Source: JAGBWK01 sp964490275 (GTDB taxonomy: Bacteria; Bacteroidota; Bacteroidia; Bacteroidales; Muribaculaceae). From it: a DNA stretch of 5,880 nucleotides. How positions within the stretch are numbered: position 1 is the first letter of the stretch; the number at the start of each line of letters is the position of its first letter. Shown piece after piece: positions 1 through 5,880 of this stretch. The position numbers and the translations under genes are program-made. The stretch covers positions 1-5,880 of the forward strand of contig CAZBBL010000128.1 in assembly GCA_964490275.1 (NCBI GenBank). Reading direction: 5' to 3'. The notes under the pieces were generated by a model. The model searched no databases. It was not told the DNA's origin and saw nothing but the letters and a program-made list of their open reading frames with translations.

Positions 1-226
1 AATAAAAGAAGGATGTCAATACCATCATGACGCCGGCACAGAGGTCGATAGTGGCGATAAGTCGGGGGTATTTGCCCTCTTTGGTCATGTTGATAAATTC
101 GTTGATGCCGAGCACACAAAGCAGCGACAAAAGCACTGCCAACCACGCTCCGCCGGCCAATATGGCGCCGACCATCAGTCCGACATAAATTGCTCCTGAG
201 ATTGAGCGTATGATGACATTCTTCAT
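1..226 (-). CDS. cdsA: Phosphatidate cytidylyltransferase, N-terminal part (runs off left edge)
   Basis: CdsA is an inner-membrane enzyme that makes CDP-diacylglycerol from phosphatidic acid and CTP, the branch point for bacterial phospholipids. Only the first 75 codons are visible. I translated them by hand: the protein starts MKNVIIRSISGAIYVGLM, has a first hydrophobic span at about residues 9-40, then a short polar stretch with INEFINMTKEGKYPRL at about 40-56, and a second hydrophobic span at about 57-75. The MKN-xIxRxxxGxxYV opening, the E-F after the first membrane block and the short basic loop fit the start of Bacteroidales CdsA as I know it. The catalytic C-terminal signature lies outside the window, so the call rests on the N-terminus only. 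The ATG at 226 is the only ATG in frame after an upstream stop (284-286). No Shine-Dalgarno sequence is visible, as usual in this phylum. It is preceded by a 440-bp non-coding region, not by an overlapping gene. Another polytopic membrane protein remains possible. Confidence 0.82.
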   Translation of the reverse strand, partial: MKNVIIRSISGAIYVGLMVGAILAGGAWLAVLLSLLCVLGINEFINMTKEGKYPRLIATIDLCAGVMMVLTSFFY

Positions 227-291
227 GTAAGTAGCTTGTTTGCGTATAATTAGTATAACAAATTTGAGGGCTAAAGGCCTCTTTCAAGCTA

Positions 292-321
292 CAAATTTAA
301 CCAAAATTTTCTATACCCCAA
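292..321 (-). promoter_or_regulatory. Candidate promoter for cdsA (Bacteroidetes type)
   Basis: Read on the minus strand, 299-292 is TAAATTTG, an exact match to the Bacteroidetes -7 element TAnnTTTG. A TTG lies at 321-319, giving a 19-bp spacer, which is within the normal range for the -33 element. Transcription would begin near 285, leaving a leader of roughly 60 nt before the cdsA ATG. The -33 part is a minimal three-base match, so this is weaker than the ftnA promoter. The position was read by eye, not scored against background. Confidence 0.5.
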
Positions 322-334
322 GCATCGTGGGTGG

Positions 335-360
335 TTTTTGTGGGCGAAAGTCCACGAAAG
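335..360 (+). repeat. Hairpin with GAAA tetraloop
   Basis: GTGGGC (340-345) pairs with GTCCAC (350-355) around a GAAA loop, a GNRA-type tetraloop when read as plus-strand RNA. The stem can extend outward through T339-T335 with G356-G360, using wobble pairs at both ends of that extension. The G·U pairs exist only on the plus strand, so the structure is stronger in a plus-strand transcript than in the minus-strand direction of the flanking genes. No promoter for such a transcript was identified. Confidence 0.4.
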
Positions 361-395
361 TATGGCCGGCGGTAGGGCGAAGCTTCGGACACAAG

Positions 396-452
396 CGACT
401 ACCTCTCGGCACTCGAATGATATATATGTGTCGACTACCGAGGAGACACTCG
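396..452. repeat. Imperfect tandem direct repeat, two copies
   Basis: Two copies start 36 bp apart. Copy one (396-415) and copy two (432-452) both begin with CGACTACC and both end with CACTCG. They differ in a 6-base or 7-base middle: TCTCGG in the first and GAGGAGA in the second. This is consistent with an old duplication inside a repeat element. Chance similarity cannot be excluded for units this short. Confidence 0.4.
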
Positions 453-474
453 CTGCGCTCGCTTTCTCCCCGGT
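437..474 (-). repeat. Inverted repeat, 10-bp arms with 18-nt loop
   Basis: ACCGAGGAGA (437-446) faces TCTCCCCGGT (465-474). The arms match at nine of ten positions. The odd pair, 441 with 470, is A·C on the plus strand but a U·G wobble in a minus-strand transcript, so the stem is fully pairable in the direction of the flanking genes. No run of T follows it, so it does not look like an intrinsic terminator. Confidence 0.4.
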
Positions 475-485
475 TACCTACATGT

Positions 486-503
486 TCGTCGCTCTCGCGA
501 CGA
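486..503. repeat. Short perfect hairpin, 7-bp stem
   Basis: TCGTCGC (486-492) and GCGACGA (497-503) are exact reverse complements around a four-base TCTC loop. The stem is GC-rich and stable on either strand. It lies between the inverted repeat at 437-474 and the palindrome at 538-557, as part of the same structured stretch. Confidence 0.45.
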
Positions 504-537
504 TATTTGCTTGGTTTATAGGTATTTGAGGTGGAGC

Positions 538-557
538 GGGCGAAATGAATTTCGCCC
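538..557. repeat. Perfect palindromic hairpin GGGCGAAAT / ATTTCGCCC
   Basis: Nine-base arms (538-546 and 549-557) are exact reverse complements separated by only GA, so in RNA or cruciform form this is an 8-bp stem with a four-base loop. The right arm continues as CCCTACA (555-561). From memory, GC-rich palindromes of the TAGGGGCGAA...TTCGCCC kind recur between genes in many gut bacterial genomes, which makes a dispersed repeat the likeliest explanation. That similarity is recalled, not searched. Confidence 0.5.
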
Positions 558-602
558 CTACAAGGATGGTGGAAACCGCTTGAGGACGAGGGGATAAAGG
601 CG

Positions 603-635
603 GAGGCCACGGCTGGTGGTTGCAGCGGTGGCCTC
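603..635 (-). terminator. Candidate transcription terminator of ftnA
   Basis: GAGGCCAC (603-610) and GTGGCCTC (628-635) are perfect 8-base reverse complements. After a single mismatched pair (611/627), the stem continues with GCTG (612-615) and CAGC (623-626), closing on a seven-base loop. The hairpin begins about 31 nt past the ferritin stop codon, where a terminator would be expected. The following minus-strand sequence has only a short T-rich stretch (CGCCTTTATCC), so the U-tract is weak. It could instead be an mRNA-stabilising 3' structure. Confidence 0.45.
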
Positions 636-666
636 GGCGGTAATGGGTTTGAGGATTTGGCTTGGA

Positions 667-1188
667 TTATTCGGCGGTAGCCAGGGGAGAGGGGACGACG
701 TAGGTGCGAGCGGCGAGCTCTTGGTCGAGCATATATTTGCCCATGCCGTCGTTGCCGATGAGGCCAAATTTGTCGATGAGTTTTTGAGCGTTGTCTTCTT
801 CTTCGACTTGCTCGTTGATAAACCATGTGAGGCGGTCTCGTGTGGCGTAGTCGTGCTCAGATTCGGCGATTGAGTAGAGGTTGTTGATTAGAGCGGTGAC
901 TTTGCGTTCGTGTTCCAAGGTGGCTTTGAAGGCGTCGAGGGGGGTATCCCAAGAGGTAGGCACAGAGTCGATAGCTTTAAACAATACTCGTCCGCCACGT
1001 TGGTTGACGTAGTTCATGAAGATTTGTGCGTGGGCTTGCTCTTCTTGGAATTGGATTTTAAACCAATTAGCTACACCGGGCATACCGGCGTTTTCGAATT
1101 GCATGCCCATAGAAAGATAAAGATAAGCCGACCAGAGTTCGGCATTGATTTGCTCGTTGAGAGCGTCTTGCATTTTGTTGCTTAACAT
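667..1188 (-). CDS. ftnA: Bacterial non-haem ferritin
   Basis: This cytosolic iron-storage protein should assemble into a 24-subunit shell, oxidise Fe(II) at a di-iron centre and store it as a ferric mineral. It is complete at 173 residues, a normal length for the family. Numbering coincides with E. coli FtnA at the start (NEQ-N-E17). The ferroxidase ligands are all visible: E17, E50 and H53 (in QEEQAHA), E94 (EHE), Q127 and E130 (NEQVEEED). Y24 is kept, and E49, E126, E129 and E130 could form the third iron (C) site. W122-F123 and the GKYMLDQEL segment (150-158) fit the last two helices. A short tail, TYVVPSPLATAE, extends past helix E. Absence of haem-ligand features and the length argue against bacterioferritin and Dps. 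The ATG at 1186-1188 fits the family N-terminus. AAGAGA (1198-1193) lies only four bases before the ATG, so it is not a convincing ribosome-binding site. It follows sprA after 114 bp and has its own promoter candidate. Confidence 0.96.
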   Translation of the reverse strand: MLSNKMQDALNEQINAELWSAYLYLSMGMQFENAGMPGVANWFKIQFQEEQAHAQIFMNYVNQRGGRVLFKAIDSVPTSWDTPLDAFKATLEHERKVTALINNLYSIAESEHDYATRDRLTWFINEQVEEEDNAQKLIDKFGLIGNDGMGKYMLDQELAARTYVVPSPLATAE

Positions 1189-1218
1189 GATGTCTCTTGG
1201 TCTAAAAATTTAAGTTAA

Positions 1219-1232
1219 TTTGCAAGCGCAAA
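1219..1232. promoter_or_regulatory. Small inverted repeat at the ftnA start point (possible operator)
   Basis: TTTGC (1219-1223) and GCAAA (1228-1232) are exact reverse complements separated by AAGC. The repeat overlaps the downstream half of the ftnA -7 element and the expected transcription start, a position where a repressor could act or a short 5' stem could form. Five-base arms occur often by chance, and the sequence does not match a Fur box that I can recognise. Confidence 0.25.
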
Positions 1233-1260
1233 CTTAGTCATCATCGTCGACTTTTCCAAA
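1229..1260 (-). promoter_or_regulatory. Promoter of ftnA (Bacteroidetes type)
   Basis: On the minus strand TTTG lies at 1260-1257, followed after exactly 20 bp by TAAGTTTG at 1236-1229. Both elements match the Bacteroidetes primary sigma factor consensus (TTTG, 19-21 bp, TAnnTTTG). The start site would fall near 1222, giving a leader of about 34 nt. The promoter sits entirely in the sprA-ftnA gap, so ferritin can be expressed independently of sprA. No intrinsic terminator is evident after sprA, so read-through from sprA is also possible. Confidence 0.68.
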
Positions 1261-1302
1261 ATATTTTTTGAGTGCAGACGTGGGTGAAGCTACAAAAAAA
1301 TG

Positions 1303-4300
1303 TTAACGGGCGAGGTTTAGGTTGAATGAGATGCCGTAGGATGAGTTGGTTGTTGGGTAGGATGATGTTGTGACCAAGGGGGTGTTTACTTGATGGTCGA
1401 AGTAGGCGCCGATGGTAAGGCGTTTGCTGAGGATGTAGTTGGCTGAGAAGTTGATGCCGAGGGTGCGGGTGCCGGAGGTTGGTTGGGTATAGTTGCTTTC
1501 GATACGGCGTATGAGGGCTTGGTTGTTTTGGAGTGAAAATTCGGCGTTGAGGGTAAGGTCGTTGCTGACGCCTTGTTGCGAGCCTTTCATTTTGAGGAAG
1601 GTGTTGAAGCCTACAATTTTGTAGCCGTAGCTGAGTGTGAGGCCTTTGGTTGTGGCTTCGACTACTTGTCCGGCAGAGGTGTTGAGTGTAAGGGTGCGTT
1701 GGTCGCGATATTCGGCTCCGATGGTCATTTCGTTTTTGAGGGTAACGGCGATGCCGATCAGTGGGGCAAATTTTTCGGTGATGGTGACTGAAGATATGTT
1801 GTAGGGCGATGATGGGATGGGGTTGCCGGTGAGTTCGTCGAGGGTGAATCCCATGTCGCCTTTGCCGGCGCTGATCCAGTTGAGGTATGATGAGTAGCTG
1901 CCAACGGAGTAGGTACATTGATAGGCGTGGCTCAGCGAGATGTTTTTAAATTTGCTGCTGAGGTTGAAGAAGTTGGTGATGCCGTCGTAGGTGATGCGCC
2001 AGTTGGGGAGGGCTTGGGCGAATGATGGGAATGGGGTTGTATAGACGGTAGCGGCGTCTTTGCCTGAGTAGGCGGCGATGAAGGCGGGGATAAGTACGTC
2101 GGACGATGTTGAGCTGGTGGAGCCGACGGCTGGGTCGAATGGTGCTCCGGCATGGGCGTTGCCGTTCATAAATCCGGTGGATGGGTAGGTTGTGCCGACG
2201 TATTGGTTTTGGATGCGTTGGGCTACGACGGGGATGTTGTCGATAAATTGTTGGAATGCGTCGGAGTAGTAGCCGTCGGATGCTTTGGAGCTACGCAGGG
2301 CGGTGGCAAAGGCCCAGTGGGTTTTGGTGAATGTGCCGGTGCGTGTGGTAGGCATATCCTCATACATGAATTGTATTTGGTTGGTGCGGTTGTCGGTGCG
2401 GTTGGATGTGAGTTGTATTTTGAGGCCTTTGACGGGTTCGAGGTTTACTTCGAGGTTGAGCTCGGTGTTGCGCGAGAATAGTGCCGGAGAGGTTTGTCCG
2501 TCGTCGGTGATGAGCCAACCGCGGTCGAGGGCTTTGTTGATATAGCTTTCGTCGGTGAAGCCGAAGGCGAAGTCGAGTCCGGGCGACATGGGGCCGTAAG
2601 ATTTTGATTGGCCGAAGATGTTGCCGATGGAGGGTTGGAATAGGGGGATTGATGTGGTAGTGGTGCGTTTCCACTTGAAGGATACGGAGCGTGGGCTCAT
2701 GATGAATCTTACGGCGTGCTCGGCAAGGTCGGTCCACAGTGGTTTGACGTCTTTGAAGGTTTCGTCGACTATGATGTTGATGGGGGTGTTGTTGCCGCGG
2801 GTAAGGATGACGATGTTGTTGGCGTCGACGATGCGGCTTTTGATGGCTACGCGTTTGCCGTCGGTGTCGGTGGCTGAGACTTTCACTTTGGTTGTGCGCA
2901 GGTTGTGGCGCACGTTGATGGTGGTGTCGGGGAGGAGGGTGTAGGTGCGTTGGAAGTGTTTGGGGTCGCGACGGCGTTGGGCGGTGCGGGTGCTTGTGAA
3001 TCGTTTGTCGATGTCTTTGATGTAGGGTATTTTTTTGTAGAGCGATTCGAAGTTGAATCGGCTGTCGGCGCCCCACGAGGCTTGGTTGGCGATGGTGTTG
3101 CCGACGCTTACGCCGTCGATTGTGGCACCGCGGTCCCATTTATAGGTGGCGTTGTAGTTGAGTGAGGCAGAGAGGAAGTCGAGGACGGGGATGCTGCTGA
3201 AGGGAGCTTTGTAGGAGGCGACAAACGATTGGTTGTAGCTCCAGGGTGTACCCATCGAGCGGATGCTCTGCCAGACGGTGTCTTTCCACTCTTTGTATTT
3301 GTCGGGGAAGAGTTTGCGGTTGACGGCGCCGGTGGTTTCTTCGATACGTGCCGAGGTGTTGGAGGTGAAGTTGAGGGAGATGGATTTGGTGAGGTTCCAG
3401 GTGATGTTGAGCTGACGGTCCCAGAGGAAGTTTTTGCTGACGGAGACGGGGAGCTGGAACATGACGTCGGTTTCGGAGCGTGTTTGTTGCTCGTAGTAGT
3501 AGCGCGACATCGTGGTGAGGAACGATATGGAGGTTGGCAGGAATGAGAATTGCCATTCCTTGATGAATTTGAGGTTTTTGTTTTTGCTCTTGATCCAGCT
3601 GAAGGGGTGAGCGCCTTTTGAGTAGGGTGTATATGAGTATTGGAGCGAACCGCGATAGTCGTTGGTGTTTTCGTATTCGGTTGTTGGGTCGCTCTTTGAT
3701 TGTTTGTTAAAGGAGAAGTTGAAGGTGAAGTTGCCGGGGTCCCAAGGCATTGGGCGAGCGCTGTGGACGTCGAATTTGAGGCCTGAGATAGAGAAGTTGC
3801 GTACGGTAGAGGTTTCGATGGCGTAGGCTTTGATGGAGTCGCGTTCGGCTTTAGTGGTGGCGGCGTCGAGGGCGTCTTGGAGCAATACGTCTTGGTCTAA
3901 GGGGTTGTATTTGGGGGTTGTTTTTTCTTTGGTTACGGAGTAGTAGATGGGGGCGTTGAGTTTGGCGCTTTCGGGGAGGAAGCGTCCGAGGTTGGTTTGG
4001 ACGGCGAAGTTGTATTGCTCATAGTCGTCCATACGGCGAGAGTTGAGCGATTGGTCGACGCTGCCAAATCCGGCGGTTTCGATATGAGCGCCGAAGTTGA
4101 GGGTGGCGACGTCGCTGACCGAGAGGGTTGCGTTGGCTTTTGCGGCCCAACCGCCGTCTTCGTTGAAGTCGGTGACTTTGAGTTCGTTGATCCAGACGGT
4201 GCCGGCTTTGGTGGTTGAGGCGTTGTTGCGTACGCCGATGAGCATTACGCGCACGTCGCTCAATGTGGGATTGCCGAGCACGGTCATGCGGTTGCGCTCG

Positions 4301-5880
4301 TTGTCGGGGTCGTATTCGGAGTATTCGGTAGCGTAGCCGACGCCGCTACCTTCTTGGGCTTTGGCTTTGTTGCGTTGCAGCTTGAGGTCGACGAGGTTTT
4401 GAAGGGTAAGGTCGAGGTAGTTGTCGCGAGGCCAGACGATGTAGCGGTCGGAGGTGAGGTCGTTGTTGTATTTGCCTTCGGGGGTAAGTGTCAGGGGTAT
4501 TTCGTATTCGTAGTAGTTGTTTTTGACGTCGGTGCCGAGGCGTATGAAGAGCGATAGGTCGCCGTTTTGCAGGTTGGTGAGGTTGTCGATGAGGCTTTCG
4601 GCGTGAATCCACATTTGCAGGCGTTTGTAGTTGCGCAGGTCAACTTGGGTGTTGCGGTAGATGGCGCGAGCGTCGCCGGCTTTGAGGTCGGTGACTTTCA
4701 TCGACAGAGATTGCTCGTTGAGCTGGGTGATTTGAGATTGTCCGGGGTCGATGGCGCGGCTTACGCCGGGGGGCAATACGTAGTTGACGGGTGTACGTGA
4801 GGCGTTTTCTTCGATGTTGACTACCGACATATCGAGCTCGCCTTCGGCGGGGGCGTCACCGCGGGTGTTGAGGTTGAAGTCGTAGGGGCGCCATTCGCCG
4901 CGCACCAGTTCGAGTGTGGCGAAACGTAGGTGTGTCACTTCTTTGAAGCCGGTGAGGAAGATACGTGCGAAGCGTATGGTTGTGAAGTCGCTGATTGAGC
5001 CAACGATGCGTTGGTAGTCGCTCAAGGGTATTTTGAATTGATACCATTCAACTTCGGCTGTGTTGCCGTCGCGAGTGGCGACGTAGGATGTTTGTTTGTC
5101 GGTGATATAGTTTTTGCCTACGACGAGGTCTTCGGGGCGGATAGAGACTTTGTATTGGAAGTAGCGCTCATATTCGTTGAGGGTGTTGTCTTGGTTGATG
5201 TCTTCGACGTCGGGTACGTTGCGCGAGGATTGGTAGAGTGGTTCGGGGGCATCTTCCGGGGCAAGGGAGTTGCCTTCGACGCCGTTGTAGCGTTTGTAGC
5301 GTTCGAGGATTGAGAGGCGCTGCTCGTCGTAGTCGTATCCGCGGAAGAAGTGGTAGTTGTCGCCGGCGGGGTCGTTGAATGGCGAGAAGTCGTCTTGCTG
5401 CATTTTTTCGACGGTGGCGGCGGAGAGTTTGGTGCGCAGGGTGTTGAGGTAGTTTTGATATGACGAGAAGGTAAACTCTTGGTCGTTTTTCAAGCCGTCG
5501 AGACCTACGTCTTGTACGTTGCGCGAGCCTGAGTTGTTGTCGAATGAGTAGGTGAGGGAGTTTTGTTGCGACACTTTTCCCCAAACGGTTTCGGAGAGAT
5601 ATTGGTCGTTGCCGTCGTATGGGATGCCGTTTTCGTAAGATTTGAGGCCGTCTTTGAGCACGTCTTCGGAGATTTCGCCGAGGTTGAAGTAGAGGTCGCC
5701 GCCGTCTTGGTTGTGGTTGTCGGGGTCGAGGAATGGGTTGAGCAACCAAAATTGGATGTATTCGATGTTGCTTTGCTCAAAGTTGGTGTTGTCCATTTTG
5801 CGCATGATGCCGCCCCAACGTTTTTCGGGGTTGAGCAGGTTGCCTTCGTCGTCGATGTTGGTGGCGTCGAGGTTGTAGGG
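1303..5880 (-). CDS. sprA: T9SS outer-membrane translocon SprA/Sov, C-terminal 1525 residues (start lies beyond right edge)
   Basis: SprA is the pore of the type IX secretion system: a very large single-chain beta-barrel (36 strands in the Flavobacterium johnsoniae structure) that exports proteins with a type IX C-terminal signal with partners such as PorV. The frame stays open through 5880. The 25 codons before the first visible ATG (5803-5805) read ...NPEKRWGGI and join smoothly into MRKMDNTNFEQSNIEYI, so that ATG is internal, not the start. Family landmarks by visible residue: PEKRWGGIMRK at about 18-28, PVNYVLPPG near 363, a WINELKVTDFNEDGGWAA block with IETAGFGSVDQSLN-RRMDDY at about 559-625, GRFLPE-AK then PKYNPLDQDV at about 631-670, a soluble insert with DTDGKRVAIKSRIVD at about 958-1070, then LPNWRITYDG near 1295. 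The rest is alternating beta-strand sequence ending GISFNLNLAR. Known homologues are about 2400-2500 residues, so roughly 900 N-terminal residues, with the signal peptide, are missing here. No frameshift is seen. Confidence 0.97.
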   Translation of the reverse strand, partial: PYNLDATNIDDEGNLLNPEKRWGGIMRKMDNTNFEQSNIEYIQFWLLNPFLDPDNHNQDGGDLYFNLGEISEDVLKDGLKSYENGIPYDGNDQYLSETVWGKVSQQNSLTYSFDNNSGSRNVQDVGLDGLKNDQEFTFSSYQNYLNTLRTKLSAATVEKMQQDDFSPFNDPAGDNYHFFRGYDYDEQRLSILERYKRYNGVEGNSLAPEDAPEPLYQSSRNVPDVEDINQDNTLNEYERYFQYKVSIRPEDLVVGKNYITDKQTSYVATRDGNTAEVEWYQFKIPLSDYQRIVGSISDFTTIRFARIFLTGFKEVTHLRFATLELVRGEWRPYDFNLNTRGDAPAEGELDMSVVNIEENASRTPVNYVLPPGVSRAIDPGQSQITQLNEQSLSMKVTDLKAGDARAIYRNTQVDLRNYKRLQMWIHAESLIDNLTNLQNGDLSLFIRLGTDVKNNYYEYEIPLTLTPEGKYNNDLTSDRYIVWPRDNYLDLTLQNLVDLKLQRNKAKAQEGSGVGYATEYSEYDPDNERNRMTVLGNPTLSDVRVMLIGVRNNASTTKAGTVWINELKVTDFNEDGGWAAKANATLSVSDVATLNFGAHIETAGFGSVDQSLNSRRMDDYEQYNFAVQTNLGRFLPESAKLNAPIYYSVTKEKTTPKYNPLDQDVLLQDALDAATTKAERDSIKAYAIETSTVRNFSISGLKFDVHSARPMPWDPGNFTFNFSFNKQSKSDPTTEYENTNDYRGSLQYSYTPYSKGAHPFSWIKSKNKNLKFIKEWQFSFLPTSISFLTTMSRYYYEQQTRSETDVMFQLPVSVSKNFLWDRQLNITWNLTKSISLNFTSNTSARIEETTGAVNRKLFPDKYKEWKDTVWQSIRSMGTPWSYNQSFVASYKAPFSSIPVLDFLSASLNYNATYKWDRGATIDGVSVGNTIANQASWGADSRFNFESLYKKIPYIKDIDKRFTSTRTAQRRRDPKHFQRTYTLLPDTTINVRHNLRTTKVKVSATDTDGKRVAIKSRIVDANNIVILTRGNNTPINIIVDETFKDVKPLWTDLAEHAVRFIMSPRSVSFKWKRTTTTSIPLFQPSIGNIFGQSKSYGPMSPGLDFAFGFTDESYINKALDRGWLITDDGQTSPALFSRNTELNLEVNLEPVKGLKIQLTSNRTDNRTNQIQFMYEDMPTTRTGTFTKTHWAFATALRSSKASDGYYSDAFQQFIDNIPVVAQRIQNQYVGTTYPSTGFMNGNAHAGAPFDPAVGSTSSTSSDVLIPAFIAAYSGKDAATVYTTPFPSFAQALPNWRITYDGITNFFNLSSKFKNISLSHAYQCTYSVGSYSSYLNWISAGKGDMGFTLDELTGNPIPSSPYNISSVTITEKFAPLIGIAVTLKNEMTIGAEYRDQRTLTLNTSAGQVVEATTKGLTLSYGYKIVGFNTFLKMKGSQQGVSNDLTLNAEFSLQNNQALIRRIESNYTQPTSGTRTLGINFSANYILSKRLTIGAYFDHQVNTPLVTTSSYPTTNSSYGISFNLNLAR

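Larger units (their letters stand above)
227..666. other. 440-bp non-coding intergenic region between ftnA and cdsA
   Basis: I see no convincing gene here. Short open frames exist on both strands, but none has a recognisable protein or a ribosome-binding context. The content, from ftnA towards cdsA, is a candidate terminator hairpin (603-635), a perfect palindromic hairpin (538-557), a 7-bp hairpin (486-503), a 10-bp inverted repeat with one mismatch (437-446/465-474), an imperfect direct repeat (396-415 and 432-452), a 10-bp perfect palindrome CGAAGCTTCG (378-387), a hairpin with a GAAA loop (335-360), and the cdsA promoter candidate. The heptamer GGGCGAA occurs three times in the same orientation, at 342, 375 and 538. 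This density of structure suggests one or more dispersed intergenic repeat elements. Confidence 0.6.

Noticed and set aside
338..529. Possible 63-residue plus-strand protein with a hydrophobic C-terminus (FVALATIFAWFIGI)
   Set aside because: It lies across the hairpins and direct repeats of the intergenic stretch, has no ribosome-binding context or known family, and its hydrophobic end comes from the 486-529 hairpin region. Better explained by repeat sequence.
311..826. Long minus-strand frame (171 residues) over the intergenic region and the 3' end of ftnA
   Set aside because: It overlaps a confident ferritin gene in another frame, is very rich in R, P, S and H, and has no recognisable domain. 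It is a composition artefact.
1258..1302. Poly-T/poly-A stretches after the sprA stop as an intrinsic terminator
   Set aside because: There is T-rich sequence and a weak AAAATATTTT palindrome but no GC-rich stem before a T run, so a terminator is not supported.
1241..1918. 225-residue minus-strand frame overlapping the 3' end of sprA
   Set aside because: It is low-complexity (Q, H, R, P) and sits in the +1/-1 frame of a confidently identified gene. The same holds for the other long frames across 1900-5750 on either strand, caused by the strong A/C bias of the sprA coding strand.
5803..5805. ATG at 5805 as the true start of the large gene
   Set aside because: The frame remains open for 25 more codons to the window edge, and those codons encode a conserved SprA stretch (NPEKRWGGI), so the real start is outside the window.
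1..5880. CRISPR array, tRNA, rRNA, riboswitch or insertion sequence
   Set aside because: No regularly spaced repeats, no cloverleaf or rRNA-like sequence, no transposase-like frame and no recognisable riboswitch core was seen on either strand.

Overview
The window reads as chromosomal DNA from a Bacteroidota bacterium, most likely order Bacteroidales; the family cannot be fixed, and a gut lineage is only a guess. The evidence is a very large SprA/Sov-type outer-membrane translocon gene, found only in this phylum, together with two good matches to the Bacteroidetes promoter consensus (TTTG or TTG, 19-20 bp, then TAnnTTTG) and leaders without a clear Shine-Dalgarno sequence. All three genes lie on the minus strand, so transcription runs from the right edge to the left edge.

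Right to left: positions 5880-1303 hold the C-terminal 1525 codons of sprA, intact and open through the right edge. SprA is the outer-membrane pore of the type IX secretion system (T9SS). A 114-bp gap follows, with a consensus promoter for ftnA and a small inverted repeat at its expected start point. Positions 1188-667 encode a complete 173-residue bacterial non-haem ferritin with all expected ferroxidase ligands. A strong hairpin just after the ferritin stop is a candidate terminator.

Positions 666-227 are a 440-bp non-coding stretch. It is unusually rich in palindromes, hairpins and an imperfect direct repeat, and looks like one or more intergenic repeat elements. At its left end is a promoter candidate for the last gene. 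Positions 226-1 hold the first 75 codons of that gene, a membrane protein matching the start of phosphatidate cytidylyltransferase (CdsA), which leaves the window at the left edge.

The genes do not form an obvious pathway: protein export across the outer membrane, iron storage, and phospholipid precursor synthesis. The separate promoters suggest at least ftnA and cdsA are independently transcribed. The coding content is ordinary for the phylum. The least explained part is the structured 335-562 stretch. I found no CRISPR array, tRNA, rRNA, transposase or novel multi-gene system.
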